NCBI RefSeq assembly: GCF_014218355.1
Contig: NZ_AP023368.1
Coordinates: 3,290,001 to 3,354,000, forward strand
Length of the DNA stretch: 64,000 nucleotides
Reading direction: 5' to 3'
Origin: Anaerocolumna chitinilytica
GTDB taxonomy: Bacteria > Bacillota > Clostridia > Lachnospirales > Lachnospiraceae
The notes beneath the pieces are model-generated. The model saw only the letters and a list, made by a program, of their open reading frames with translations, searched no databases and was not told where the DNA came from. The position numbers and the translations under genes are program-made. Positions 53,312-61,771 of this stretch are shown here, in pieces. Within the stretch, counting starts at the first letter, position 1. Every line of letters starts with the position of its first letter.

Positions 53312-54628
53312 TTAGGGCACTAACCGATTCATATCTCTGGGAAACAGCGCTGCTTCCCTGACATTATTCTTACCCAACAGGCTCATAGTGAATCTCTCCA
53401 CTCCCATTCCTAGTCCTCCATGGGGAGCAATCCCATACTTATGAAGCATTAAATAACTTTCAAATGCCTCAGGGTTCATGCCTCTTGCCACCATCTTTTC
53501 GACCTGTGCATGATAATCATGAATACGCTGTCCCCCTGTAGTAACCTCTATTCCTCGAAACAACAAGTCAAAGCTTTTGGTTACTTCCTTATTATTTTCC
53601 TCTTCCATAGCATAGAAAGGTCTCTTAGCCGTTGGATAATGAGTAACAAAGATAAATTCACTGCCGGTTTTCTCTTTTACTAACTGGCATAGCAGTCGTT
53701 CTTCTTCCGGCTCAAAATCATAGAAGTCTGCTATTTCTCTGTTAAACTCCTTTTGTATCCATTCTTTTGCTTCTTGAAAGGATATGGCAGGAATTTCTTC
53801 TACAACAGGAAGTGATACCGAAAGCAGTTCCAGTTCCTCTTTGTAATTATCCTTAAGATACGCCATTGAATACTGAAGCATTGCAGTTTCTGTCTCCATA
53901 ATGTCATAGAAACTGTTGATATAGCCCATTTCCAGATCCAATCCCATATATTCATTGAGGTGCCTTGCTGTATCATGCTTTTCCGCTCGGTAAACAGCAC
54001 CGACTTCAAATACTCTGTCATAAACACCTACCATCATTTGTTTAAAGGCTTGAGGACTTTGGGCAAGATAGGCTTCTTTTCCGAAATACTCAAGGCTGAA
54101 CATGTTCGCACCTCCTTCCACTCCTGCAAATACAATCTTTGGTGTGTGTATCTCTGTGAATTTCTGATTCCTTAGAAATTCTCTTGCTCCATTTATAAAT
54201 CCTTCCTGTATTTTAAATACCGCTCTTTCTTTATGATTTCTAAGAGTAACAGGACGGTAATCCAGTTTTGTTTCAAGTGATGCTTTTACCTCTTTGTTAT
54301 TGATAACTACCGGCGATTCAGCTGCCGGCTGGGAGAGAATCTCTACCTCAAGTATATCAATCTCAAAGCCTGCACGAGCCCTTTCTTCTTTTCGTACCAT
54401 TCCCTTAATTCGTACACAGGCATTTTCACAAAGTTCTTCATAAGAACATTTACTGGTATCCAAAACACATTGAATAAGATTTCTTGCCGTTCTGATTATT
54501 ACAAATGAAAAACCGCTCATTTTTCTTATCTTATAAACCGCTCCGGTAAATTCCGCAATACTGCCTAATTTTTCTCTTAATTCTTTTTCTTCTATTACTT
54601 CTATCGTTTTACCAACAATATTATTCAT
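53312..54628 (-). CDS. aspS: Aspartyl-tRNA synthetase, archaeal-type (probably non-discriminating), 438 aa
   Basis: Class IIb aminoacyl-tRNA synthetase charging Asp onto tRNA. An N-terminal OB anticodon-binding domain lies at residues about 1-120. Motif 2 is FEVGAVYRAEKHDTARHLNE and motif 3 GGLGMGVERFTMSLLG. The bacterial GAD insertion is absent and the length is near 440, so this is the AspRS2/archaeal-genre form, often able to charge tRNA-Asn as well for later amidation by GatCAB. Start at ATG 54628 with GGAGG 5 nt upstream; the ATG at 54640 is part of that ribosome site. Expression appears to be controlled by the attenuator leader at 54851-55098. Confidence 0.93.
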   Translation of the reverse strand: MNNIVGKTIEVIEEKELREKLGSIAEFTGAVYKIRKMSGFSFVIIRTARNLIQCVLDTSKCSYEELCENACVRIKGMVRKEERARAGFEIDILEVEILSQPAAESPVVINNKEVKASLETKLDYRPVTLRNHKERAVFKIQEGFINGAREFLRNQKFTEIHTPKIVFAGVEGGANMFSLEYFGKEAYLAQSPQAFKQMMVGVYDRVFEVGAVYRAEKHDTARHLNEYMGLDLEMGYINSFYDIMETETAMLQYSMAYLKDNYKEELELLSVSLPVVEEIPAISFQEAKEWIQKEFNREIADFYDFEPEEERLLCQLVKEKTGSEFIFVTHYPTAKRPFYAMEEENNKEVTKSFDLLFRGIEVTTGGQRIHDYHAQVEKMVARGMNPEAFESYLMLHKYGIAPHGGLGMGVERFTMSLLGKNNVREAALFPRDMNRLVP

Positions 54629-54661
54629 ACAAACCTCCATAGGATGCGCTTTAGCGTATAT

Positions 54662-54832
54662 TCAGATTAAAAGTGATAATTGTTCTTTCATTTTCACACT
54701 AATGTTTTCAAATTTACAGCCCTGCCATTTAAACGGCTGCAGGATAGGACTGAGAATTTCCCAGTCGTTTATTAATACAATTCTCAATATTTCACGCGCC
54801 ATATCTTTTCCAGCATAATCTGTATGCTGCAT
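54662..54832 (-). CDS. Small ORF between the attenuator and aspS, 56 aa
   Basis: Reads MQHTDYAGKDMAREILRIVL and ends MKEQLSLLI. It begins with a strong site (AAGGGGGTGATAAT then ATG 54832) immediately after the leader terminator and ends 33 nt before the aspS start. No similarity recognised; it is predicted soluble, helical first half, one Cys. Position and ribosome site argue that it is translated whenever the terminator is read through. It could be a real small protein or a coupling cistron for aspS. Confidence 0.6.
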   Translation of the reverse strand: MQHTDYAGKDMAREILRIVLINDWEILSPILQPFKWQGCKFENISVKMKEQLSLLI

Positions 54833-54850
54833 ATTATCACCCCCTTAAGC

Positions 54851-54894
54851 AAAAAACCACCCGGATATTATATTAAAATACAATACCCAGGTGG
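54851..54894 (-). terminator. Attenuator terminator in the aspS leader
   Basis: On the minus strand CCACCTGGGTATTGTATT (54894-54877) pairs with the stretch 54874-54857 through Watson-Crick and three G-U pairs, then TTTTTT (54856-54851). The stem is some 16-17 bp once a minimal loop is allowed. It stands upstream of the 56-residue ORF and aspS, so it must be read through for expression. Confidence 0.85.
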
Positions 54895-54922
54895 CTTTTT
54901 GTTCTGATGATATAAGAATCCT

Positions 54923-54983
54923 GCCTCCATAGGTACAAGCCAAATAAGCGCTTATACCTATGGTTCTCCATAGCTATAAGCGC
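54923..54983 (-). promoter_or_regulatory. Mutually exclusive hairpins of the aspS attenuator
   Basis: Segment 1 GCGCTTATAGCTATGG (54983-54968) pairs with segment 2 CCATAGGTATAAGCGC (54963-54948), 15 of 16 positions, AGAA loop. Segment 2 can instead pair with segment 3 GCTTGTACCTATGG (54940-54927), 14 positions with one G-U. Segment 3 (TACCTATGGAGGC, 54935-54923) can also pair with segment 4 GCCACCTGGGTA (54895-54884), which is the 5' arm of the terminator. Segment 1 overlaps the leader-peptide stop codon. Confidence 0.8.
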
Positions 54984-55030
54984 CGCCTATCATCGTCCCT
55001 ATTCATGAAGGAAGGCTTAAAAGGATTCAT
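54974..55030 (-). CDS. aspS leader peptide with three consecutive Asp codons, 18 aa
   Basis: MNPFKPSFMNRDDDRRRL, from ATG 55030 to a TAG at 54974, preceded by GAGG at a usable distance (GAGGTAGAATT then ATG). The Asp codons GAC GAT GAT lie at 54997-54989, directly 5' of hairpin segment 1, whose sequence encodes the final residues and stop. An Asp run in a short ORF ahead of the aspartyl-tRNA synthetase gene, followed by competing hairpins and a terminator, is the layout of ribosome-mediated attenuation. The three following Arg codons (AGG CGG CGC) are rare types and could add a pause. Confidence 0.8.
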   Translation of the reverse strand: MNPFKPSFMNRDDDRRRL

Positions 55031-55069
55031 AATTCTACCTCATCTTAGTGATAATAAATTATTTTTGAT

Positions 55070-55098
55070 ATCTTACCATAAAGCATTCAATTTGTCAA
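55070..55098 (-). promoter_or_regulatory. aspS promoter
   Basis: On the minus strand TTGACA (55098-55093), 17-nt spacer, TAAGAT (55075-55070). Expected start near 55063, about 33 nt before the leader-peptide ATG. The 321-bp gap 54833-55153 is thus fully explained by promoter, leader ORF, hairpins and terminator. Confidence 0.85.
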
Positions 55099-55153
55099 AG
55101 TGAACTTTATACCGGTTTATGTGATTTTGCAAATCAGCCCGGGACCAAGTTCA

Positions 55154-56059
55154 CTAACAAACTTTTGTTTCATAAATAATTTCCTTTATGTGTCTCGCAT
55201 AAGCTCCTGCAACATTAAAACCGGTAACACTTTCCATCCCCCCAAAAAAGGCATTGGAATTCACCTCACATACAACCGGTTCCCCAGATTCTCCAAATAA
55301 CAGATCAATGCCGCAATAATCCAGTTTCAAGATGTCTGCTACTTTCTCAGAAATTTCTTTAAAAGACGGTGGTAAGTCAAACACTTCCGCCCTTCCTCCC
55401 AATTCTATATTGGACCGAAAATCCGTATCTGATATCCGCTTCATACTGCAAGCTACTTTGCCACCGATAACAATTACTCTTGCATCTTTTCCCTCACTGG
55501 AGTTTATCATTTTTTGAAACAAATGCTCTTTACATTTTACTTTTTCCATGTTTAATAATAATTCATCCCGGTTTTCTGCTCTGAACACTCCTGATCCAAG
55601 CGAACCATAGCATTCCTTTATAATACACGGATAACCAAGTCTTTGCTCAATCATTTCAATTCTCTTCATTACCTCCTGTAAAGACGCATCTTTATTATAG
55701 CAAAGTAATCCCGGAATAGTATCGGGCATTTTAATCCCTTTATCTGATAGTGCTATATGTGTCATCATCTTATCATCACAGGTAAGAATCGCTTCATGTG
55801 AGTTAAACAGCCGCTTACCTGTTTTTTCAAGAAGTGCTGAAGTATATTTATCCTTATCCAAATATATTATAAAATCATAATCCTTAAGAAAGGAAGTACT
55901 GCTGCCGGAGATTATCATTGCTGTTTCAATGCTGCAGGGTTTTATATCACACTCTATACCCAGCACTTTTAATTCATCCTTTAAACGAACCGGTTGATGC
56001 ATGGCAGACTTTAGTTTAGAAAATGCATTTACTAAAATCAGTCCTTTTTTATAATTCAT
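55154..56059 (-). CDS. RimK-like ATP-grasp ligase, 301 aa
   Basis: ATP-grasp carboxylate-amine ligase of the RimK family. Glycine-rich loop KECYGSLGSGVFRAENRDEL, phosphate and Mg sites in VIVIGGKVACSMKRI, DFRSNIELGGRAE, and the terminal YCGIDLLFGESGEPVVCEVNSNAFF. The N-terminal domain (about 1-100) lacks recognised features. Such enzymes add glutamate or other amino acids to protein, cofactor or peptide ends; the substrate is not shown here. GGAG precedes ATG 56059, and the gene starts 21 nt after the ftsK stop, so it rides on the ftsK transcript and ends before the divergently placed aspS promoter region. Confidence 0.88.
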   Translation of the reverse strand: MNYKKGLILVNAFSKLKSAMHQPVRLKDELKVLGIECDIKPCSIETAMIISGSSTSFLKDYDFIIYLDKDKYTSALLEKTGKRLFNSHEAILTCDDKMMTHIALSDKGIKMPDTIPGLLCYNKDASLQEVMKRIEMIEQRLGYPCIIKECYGSLGSGVFRAENRDELLLNMEKVKCKEHLFQKMINSSEGKDARVIVIGGKVACSMKRISDTDFRSNIELGGRAEVFDLPPSFKEISEKVADILKLDYCGIDLLFGESGEPVVCEVNSNAFFGGMESVTGFNVAGAYARHIKEIIYETKVC

Positions 56060-56080
56060 TCATTTCATCTCCAAGTCTTA

Positions 56081-58846
56081 TTAATAATATTCGTCCACAT
56101 ATTGTTCAAACTCTTCCAAAGACATTAATATCTTTCTTGGTTTCGTGCCTTCTTCCGGCCCCACCACACCGGCCTCTGCCAGCTGGTCCATAATTCTTGC
56201 AGCTCTGTTAAAGCCGATTTTATATACTCGTTGCAGCATTCCGATAGAGGCTTTATCCTTATCTATAATAAACTTACCGGCTTCTATAAAATAATCATCA
56301 CGTTCGCTGCCTCCGCCACTTGCTGAACTACTCTCTCCCGATTGGGCATTTGCAATCTTACCGGCTACTTCTTCACTATATTCTGCTCCGTTATTGGTTT
56401 CTGCAAGGAAACGTACAACTTCGCTTACTTCCTTATCTGAGATAAATGCTCCTTGAACACGTACGGGCTTTGGATAACCGGAAGGAAAGAATAACATATC
56501 CCCTTTACCAAGCAGCTTCTCTGCGCCAGATCCGTCAATAATTGTCCTGGAATCAATAGCCGAAGATACAGAAAAAGCAATTCTGGAAGGAATGTTTGCC
56601 TTAATCAGACCGGTAATAACATTAACAGATGGTCTTTGGGTTGCAATTATAAGGTGAAGCCCTGCTGCACGAGCCATTTGAGCCAAACGGCAAATAGCAT
56701 CCTCAACTTCTCCGGGTGCTACCATCATAAGGTCAGCAAGCTCGTCTACTATAATAACAATTTGAGGTAATTTCTGATATCGTTCATCCTGATATTCTGC
56801 CACAGTTGCTACCTTATCGTTATAACCCTTTACATCTCTCACCCCTAAATCTGCGAATTTCTTATAACGTTCCGTCATCTCCATGACAGCCCAGTTAAGC
56901 GCTGCAGATGCTTTCTTAGGGTCGGTTACAACCGGTATCAACAGATGGGGAATCCCATTGTATACACTTAACTCAACTACTTTTGGATCTACCATAATCA
57001 TTTTTACATCTGATGGATTTGCTTTATATAAAATACTCATTATTAAAGTGTTTATACATACGGATTTACCGGAACCGGTAGCTCCTGCTATAAGAAGATG
57101 GGGCATCTTTGCAATATCAGTAACAATCGTTTGTCCGCCAATATCTTTTCCTACAGCAAAAGCAATATCTGATGCATGTCCTTTAAATTCCTTGCTGTCT
57201 ATGAGTTCACGAAACAACACTGTTGCGTTATCCTTATTAGGAACTTCGATTCCTACCGCTGCTTTTCCAGGGATAGGAGCTTCAATACGAATATCCGCTG
57301 CTGCCAGATTAAGCTTGATATCATCGGCAAGACCGGTTATTCTGCTTACTTTAACGCCTTGCTCCGGCAGGAGTTCATATCTGGTTACAGACGGCCCGCA
57401 GCTTACATTGGTTACCGTAACACCAACCCCAAAGCTTTCCAGGGTCTTCTGGAGTTTGAGAGCTGTTTCTTTTAAATCCCGTTCAGAAACACCTTTTACA
57501 TTCCCCTTTGGTTTTGCTAAAAGATCTAATGGTGGGAATACATATTCCTTTATCGGAGCCTGTTGGTTAAGATTCATCTCACTGGCTATATCTTCCCCAC
57601 CATCTTCTTTGTCCTTCTTCTCTGGCTGTTGTTTTACATGGATATCCTTTGGCTCTTCTTCATAAAATACGCCATTTTCTTCTGCCGTATTTTCCACCTT
57701 AAAGTTCTCGGCTCTATCTATTTGTATCATATTATCCATATTGAATGCATTCTCGGGCTGTTCTTCGTCCTCTTTTAAGCCATTCTGGCTCTCCGGCTGA
57801 GTATTTATGTCAAAAGCCGAGGTGCTATTATTTACATCCGCAAACATACCGTCAGTAAAAGGCATGACCGAGATATCTTCTGCTTTCATAAATTCTGGTT
57901 CTGAAGCTCTGGCTTCCTGCAAAACAAATCCCATGTCGGCTTCCTGGATTGGAAAATCTTCCTTTATAGCTGGGGTTATTTCCTGCATTTCTACAGCTGC
58001 CTTACCCCCGTCTTTCTTCTTTTTCGAAGCTTTTCCTCTTTTTCCTGCTGCAGTATCTTCTGTATTTTGGTTTTCTACTACAGTCTCTTTCGTATCTACG
58101 CCATTTTCACTCTGGTCTTTATTCTTTTGAAAGGAAATGATTCTTGCTTTTCTTTTGGGTAAAACCTCTTCCTCATCGGACTGTTCGAAGGCTTCCTCCT
58201 GTCTTATTCGCTTCAATTCCTTCATTTGAAGAAGTGCTGCTTCGCTCTTTTGCCCAAGAGGTTTGAACAGAGATTTACCCGTAAAGAGAACGATTAGTAC
58301 CGCCATTATTCCAAACAGTACAACATAACTGCCAACCAACCCAAATAAAGGTTTAATCAAACTGAGTAATAAACCACCAATAAGTCCTCCGCCATTTCTT
58401 TTATCCGCAGATGTCAAATAGACATCGATAAGCCTTGTGCCTTTCGGGAATCCGGTCTGAATTAATTGTATTATTGCAGCCAGAACAACTCCGCTTAATG
58501 CCGCTGTAATAATCTTGACGTAAGCCGTCTTATTACCTCTGTTTGCAATCCCAAATGCAACCGAAAAAAACAGAAAGAAAGGCAGCAAAAAGGCAAGGAA
58601 ACCCACCATGCCAAATGTAAAGCTATTAATCCATTTCCCAACTATTCCGCTTAAATTAAAATTACTAAGTATCAGCAGCAGCGAAACTACAAGGCTGGTA
58701 ACCAATGTAACCTCATCCCTGAACATATTATCCTTTTTCGCAGCTTTTCTTTTTCCTCTATGTACACTCTTTCTGCCATTTTGCCCTTTTGCAGTACTTG
58801 TCCTTTTTCTGGCAGAACTATTATTTTTTCCTTTTACGGCAGCCAA
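56081..58846 (-). CDS. ftsK: DNA translocase FtsK/SpoIIIE, TTG start, 921 aa
   Basis: Septal DNA pump that clears chromosomes from the division site or moves them into the forespore. Four or five N-terminal helices (residues about 50-195), a long acidic, low-complexity linker (about 210-450), then the RecA-like motor with Walker [14 protein letters not shown] and Walker [14 protein letters not shown]. The C-terminal gamma winged helix is [20 protein letters not shown]. No ATG is available: TTG 58846 is chosen because GGGAGGG is 7 nt upstream, while TTG 58852 is too close. It follows tepA and ylzJ-like genes as in Bacillus. Confidence 0.95.
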   Translation of the reverse strand: MAAVKGKNNSSARKRTSTAKGQNGRKSVHRGKRKAAKKDNMFRDEVTLVTSLVVSLLLILSNFNLSGIVGKWINSFTFGMVGFLAFLLPFFLFFSVAFGIANRGNKTAYVKIITAALSGVVLAAIIQLIQTGFPKGTRLIDVYLTSADKRNGGGLIGGLLLSLIKPLFGLVGSYVVLFGIMAVLIVLFTGKSLFKPLGQKSEAALLQMKELKRIRQEEAFEQSDEEEVLPKRKARIISFQKNKDQSENGVDTKETVVENQNTEDTAAGKRGKASKKKKDGGKAAVEMQEITPAIKEDFPIQEADMGFVLQEARASEPEFMKAEDISVMPFTDGMFADVNNSTSAFDINTQPESQNGLKEDEEQPENAFNMDNMIQIDRAENFKVENTAEENGVFYEEEPKDIHVKQQPEKKDKEDGGEDIASEMNLNQQAPIKEYVFPPLDLLAKPKGNVKGVSERDLKETALKLQKTLESFGVGVTVTNVSCGPSVTRYELLPEQGVKVSRITGLADDIKLNLAAADIRIEAPIPGKAAVGIEVPNKDNATVLFRELIDSKEFKGHASDIAFAVGKDIGGQTIVTDIAKMPHLLIAGATGSGKSVCINTLIMSILYKANPSDVKMIMVDPKVVELSVYNGIPHLLIPVVTDPKKASAALNWAVMEMTERYKKFADLGVRDVKGYNDKVATVAEYQDERYQKLPQIVIIVDELADLMMVAPGEVEDAICRLAQMARAAGLHLIIATQRPSVNVITGLIKANIPSRIAFSVSSAIDSRTIIDGSGAEKLLGKGDMLFFPSGYPKPVRVQGAFISDKEVSEVVRFLAETNNGAEYSEEVAGKIANAQSGESSSASGGGSERDDYFIEAGKFIIDKDKASIGMLQRVYKIGFNRAARIMDQLAEAGVVGPEEGTKPRKILMSLEEFEQYVDEYY

Positions 58847-58950
58847 ACCCAAACCCTCCCTAACTTAAAAATAGACCCGGAACTGTGCAGCTGTCTGCTG
58901 CTTTCCTGATCTTTTGACAGCCATTAAAAATGCCTTCATTTACAAATTAT

Positions 58951-59003
58951 TTCCTGAAAGAAAATGTAGGACAATAGCATTTCCTATCTTATTCTTTCAG
59001 GAA
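58951..59003 (-). terminator. Hairpin between the ylzJ-like gene and ftsK
   Basis: TTCCTGAAAGAA (58951-58962) pairs perfectly with TTCTTTCAGGAA (58992-59003) over a 29-nt loop. No strong T run follows, so partial read-through into ftsK is possible. Confidence 0.55.
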
Positions 59004-59033
59004 TTTACCATAATTTTATTATACCCTTAAACC

Positions 59034-59279
59034 CTATTCCTTGCAAGGAAAATTATTCCCCGGGGAATACTGGGGATTCAAATAATCCTGCATATCGGTG
59101 GACTGTATTCCTTCAATAATATAGTTATCTCCCTCTCGTCTGGTATATATTCTACCATGTTCTACACCAAATCCACTTCGTTCTACATCAGTCGTCTTTT
59201 CTCTGTTATCCTTCGACTTAATCAACGAATCTGTTCTATCAGTGTAGATTCTCTCCAGAGGTACTACGGTGTAGAGCAT
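59034..59279 (-). CDS. YlzJ-like protein, 81 aa
   Basis: Short protein with the YlzJ opening MLYTVVPLERIYTD and a repeat-like YTRREGDNYIIEGIQSTDMQ followed by DYLNPQYSPG. YlzJ-like proteins sit between tepA and spoIIIE/ftsK in Bacillus and clostridia, exactly as here. Their function is unknown. Its ATG (59279) lies inside the end of tepA, a 16-bp overlap, with AGGTGAG upstream, so translation is coupled. Confidence 0.88.
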   Translation of the reverse strand: MLYTVVPLERIYTDRTDSLIKSKDNREKTTDVERSGFGVEHGRIYTRREGDNYIIEGIQSTDMQDYLNPQYSPGNNFPCKE

Positions 59280-59992
59280 TCTTTCTCACCTCTTCCTGTC
59301 AGTTCGTATAATTTACCTAATGCTTCTTTAATTCCGCCTACTTCATCGATAATCCCATTCTCTACTGTTTCAATGCCTACCAATATAGAGCCTACATCTT
59401 TCGCAAGCTGGCTGGTGTTGTGCATCAGATTTTTTAACTTTTCCTTTTCAATTTTGGAATGAGTTGATACAAAATTCAAAATACGGTCCTGTATCTTTTC
59501 AAAATAATCGTAAGTCTGTGAAACCCCTATCACTGTGCCATTCATACGCACCGGATGTATAATCATGGTGGCAGTGGGAACGATAAAGCTGTATTTTGCT
59601 GACACTGCCAAAGGCACACCGATAGAATGACTTCCTCCTAATACTAATGAAACGGTCGGTTTACTTAAAGATGCTATCATCTCTGCAATTGCAAGTCCCG
59701 CTTCCACATCTCCTCCTACCGTATTTATAAGAATCAAGAGTCCGTCAATATCTGAACTATCTTCAATCGCGGCAAGCTGTGGTAAGACATGTTCATACTT
59801 CGTTGTTTTATTATGCTGGGGCAGGCATTCGTGTCCTTCAATTTCTCCTATAATAGAAAGCAGGTGAATCTTAGATTTTCTTTCTTCATTAACCAGAGTT
59901 GTTTGTCCGAATTCCCTGATCTTACCATCATCTAACTCTACCTTTTCCTTTTCTTCCTTTTCTCTCTCAAGCTTGGCTTCGTCTTTACTCAT
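59264..59992 (-). CDS. tepA: ClpP-class serine protease TepA, 242 aa
   Basis: Translocation-enhancing protein of the ClpP/SDH-like fold. The nucleophile Ser is in LGGSHSIGVPLAVSAKYSF, oxyanion and substrate residues in NTVGGDVEAGLAIAEMIAS, and the His in IIHPVRMNGTVIGVSQTYDY. The N-terminal 40 residues are charged and helical. No signal peptide is visible. AAGGAG precedes ATG 59992. It is the first gene before ylzJ-like and ftsK, matching the sporulation-associated cluster of Bacillus, where TepA was linked to presecretory protein handling and spore small-protein degradation. Confidence 0.92.
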   Translation of the reverse strand: MSKDEAKLEREKEEKEKVELDDGKIREFGQTTLVNEERKSKIHLLSIIGEIEGHECLPQHNKTTKYEHVLPQLAAIEDSSDIDGLLILINTVGGDVEAGLAIAEMIASLSKPTVSLVLGGSHSIGVPLAVSAKYSFIVPTATMIIHPVRMNGTVIGVSQTYDYFEKIQDRILNFVSTHSKIEKEKLKNLMHNTSQLAKDVGSILVGIETVENGIIDEVGGIKEALGKLYELTGRGEKECSTP

Positions 59993-60130
59993 GGCATCTC
60001 CTTACATCTATTTCGTATTTCTTTTATCCTTTATATGCCAGTTTATGGCTGTTCACGTCTTCACATATTGTCATCGTGATAAGTTTTAATATTCCCAAAT
60101 CAAAGTTAAAATATCATGAAACCTTAACAT

Positions 60131-60170
60131 AAAAAAGATTAACCATATTTTTGTATGGTTAATCTTTTTT
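60131..60170. terminator. Strong bidirectional terminator upstream of tepA
   Basis: AAAAAAGATTAACCATA (60131-60147) pairs perfectly with TATGGTTAATCTTTTTT (60154-60170), 17 bp with a 6-nt loop. On the minus strand it ends the dehydrogenase-like gene that stops at 60222. Confidence 0.85.
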
Positions 60171-60221
60171 TGTATTATCAATATTATAAGTTAATTCATA
60201 TAAATTAATTTGTATTTCATT

Positions 60222-61550
60222 TTAAGTCTCATTTTTCATTTTAAAAAGTTTTGAGTGCCTGATTAACTCTGCTCTATTTCGTATGTAGGGAACAAGTCGT
60301 AACGTTATCGGAGCCAAAATATCTTGTGGTTTCCCATAGTTCTCTTTGCTTTTACAATCAACAGCAGTCATTAGTTTTATCAGTTCCGCTTCGGAAGGCA
60401 ATTTATCAAGAACGCCGGCAATTAAAGGTCGTTTACTGCCATGTTCCCATTCATTCGTTAATTCAAAGGATTCCTCTAACCCTGTATCTGGGATTTCATC
60501 CCGACTACTTTTCCTTCTAAAATTCACCTCTAATAAATTATACGCTATCCCGTCATATGGTATTGCTTTGTAGATTCCGTTTCTTATAGAACTTTTGATT
60601 TTATGACAGGTATGTATTGCCATCATTAAACCCAATGAGAACTTTTCTCCATGATTAACCTCTGAACTTGTGCTGTTCATTTCCATGTCCTCCAAACCAG
60701 AAATCTGGGACAACATGCGGCCTTCAAATTTTGAACTATCAATCATCTGCATGGTAACACCTGATAGCAATAAGGCATACATTAATTTCTCATAAGCTTC
60801 TTTCGTACCAGTTTCCTTCGTACCTGCTTCCTTCGTACCGGCTTCCTGCAAAGCTCCCTTTAAGTTATTGATACTTATGCATACATCCTTTAACGCAGTC
60901 ATTTCCATTTCGCAAACCCGGTTACAGATATACTCACCAGTTACCATATGGGATATCTCCCAATCTGTAAGAGCCGTATATTTACCAAGCATAGCGGATA
61001 TCCCTGCTGCAGTAAGCTTATAGGGAGCTTTTGCAAAAATTAACGTATCTGCGAGAACGAAAACCGGTGAAACTCCCGGTAATACTTTCTTAAATCCATT
61101 CCAATTTATTACGGATACCGGAGAAGCATAAGTGTTACAACTGGCGGCCGTAGGAACCGAAACGAAAGGAATACAAAATTCTTTCGCAAGATACCTGCTG
61201 ATTTCATGTATCGTGCAGGAACCTGCTGCAATGAGCAGTCTTGGATTATCAGAAGCCAATATCCCTTTTTTAGCCAAAGCAAGCCCAATATTATCCGCCC
61301 TAAGACCATTGGCCGGAAGTATTACAAATTCAGATCCCGGCAGAAGGATTTCGATTTGCTTTCCTGCTGCCTGGTATGTATTGGTATCACAGATAACAAC
61401 AATGCTGCTATTTGGACCTTTATGTATATTCTTTATTTTATCAGGAAGTTTTCTTAATGCATTTTCTTCAATTAGTATATCCTTTACAAATATCTCATGG
61501 GTTCTGCCGCAAGTACAAGTTCCACGAAATCTGCTTAAGTCTATTTGCAC
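60222..61550 (-). CDS. Glycerol-1-phosphate dehydrogenase-like (AraM/EgsA) protein with altered metal site, 442 aa
   Basis: Homologue of AraM/EgsA of the iron-containing alcohol dehydrogenase superfamily, enzymes that reduce DHAP to glycerol-1-phosphate with a Zn/Ni ion. The framework is clear: AAGSCTIHEISRYLAKEF, SVPTAASCNTYASP, MLGKYTALTDWEIS, VNHGEKFSLGLM. Key positions differ from the family: GSGT is GSCT, the Asp of the SVDG/SMDG substrate motif is Asn, and the metal Asp of AGFGD is Ala (AGISA). The GEHH-type His is missing from the EGRMLSQIS segment; only the HGxK His remains. An insertion at about residues 235-250 is a 15-bp coding repeat. GTG 61550 start, GGGAGGG upstream. Probably not a normal dehydrogenase. 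Confidence 0.82.
   Translation of the reverse strand: MQIDLSRFRGTCTCGRTHEIFVKDILIEENALRKLPDKIKNIHKGPNSSIVVICDTNTYQAAGKQIEILLPGSEFVILPANGLRADNIGLALAKKGILASDNPRLLIAAGSCTIHEISRYLAKEFCIPFVSVPTAASCNTYASPVSVINWNGFKKVLPGVSPVFVLADTLIFAKAPYKLTAAGISAMLGKYTALTDWEISHMVTGEYICNRVCEMEMTALKDVCISINNLKGALQEAGTKEAGTKETGTKEAYEKLMYALLLSGVTMQMIDSSKFEGRMLSQISGLEDMEMNSTSSEVNHGEKFSLGLMMAIHTCHKIKSSIRNGIYKAIPYDGIAYNLLEVNFRRKSSRDEIPDTGLEESFELTNEWEHGSKRPLIAGVLDKLPSEAELIKLMTAVDCKSKENYGKPQDILAPITLRLVPYIRNRAELIRHSKLFKMKNET
60801..60845. repeat. Three 15-bp tandem repeats inside the dehydrogenase-like gene
   Basis: Units of type CTTCGTACCGGCTTC start at 60801, 60816 and 60831. In frame they encode (E)AGTKE-type pentapeptides three times. 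A slippage-prone, in-frame insertion in a surface loop. Confidence 0.85.
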
Positions 61551-61771
61551 GGTATACCCTCCCTTTTCTTATACAGAAAAACGGAGCCACAGCCTGTAAT
61601 ACACTCTATTATCGCTAAGATAAAAGGGTAATTACATATTCAATCTTCTTTATAAAAGTTGCATAAGCCATACGCTCCGTTAAAAACACTATATTTTATT
61701 ATATTAATGAATCCGTGTCCTGTTCCTTAAATTTCATGAATATTTTTAATCTTTCCTTAATAGGAGCAGGT

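Noticed and set aside
54841..55080. T-box or lysine-type riboswitch in the aspS leader
   Set aside because: No T-box core (AGGGTGGNACCGCG) and no lysine-riboswitch core are present. The GGGTGG seen is the 3' arm of the terminator. The Asp-rich ORF and competing hairpins explain the region better.
56883..58130. Plus-strand ORFs opposite ftsK (up to 260 aa)
   Set aside because: They lie wholly antisense to a well-supported gene, and their composition mirrors its codons.
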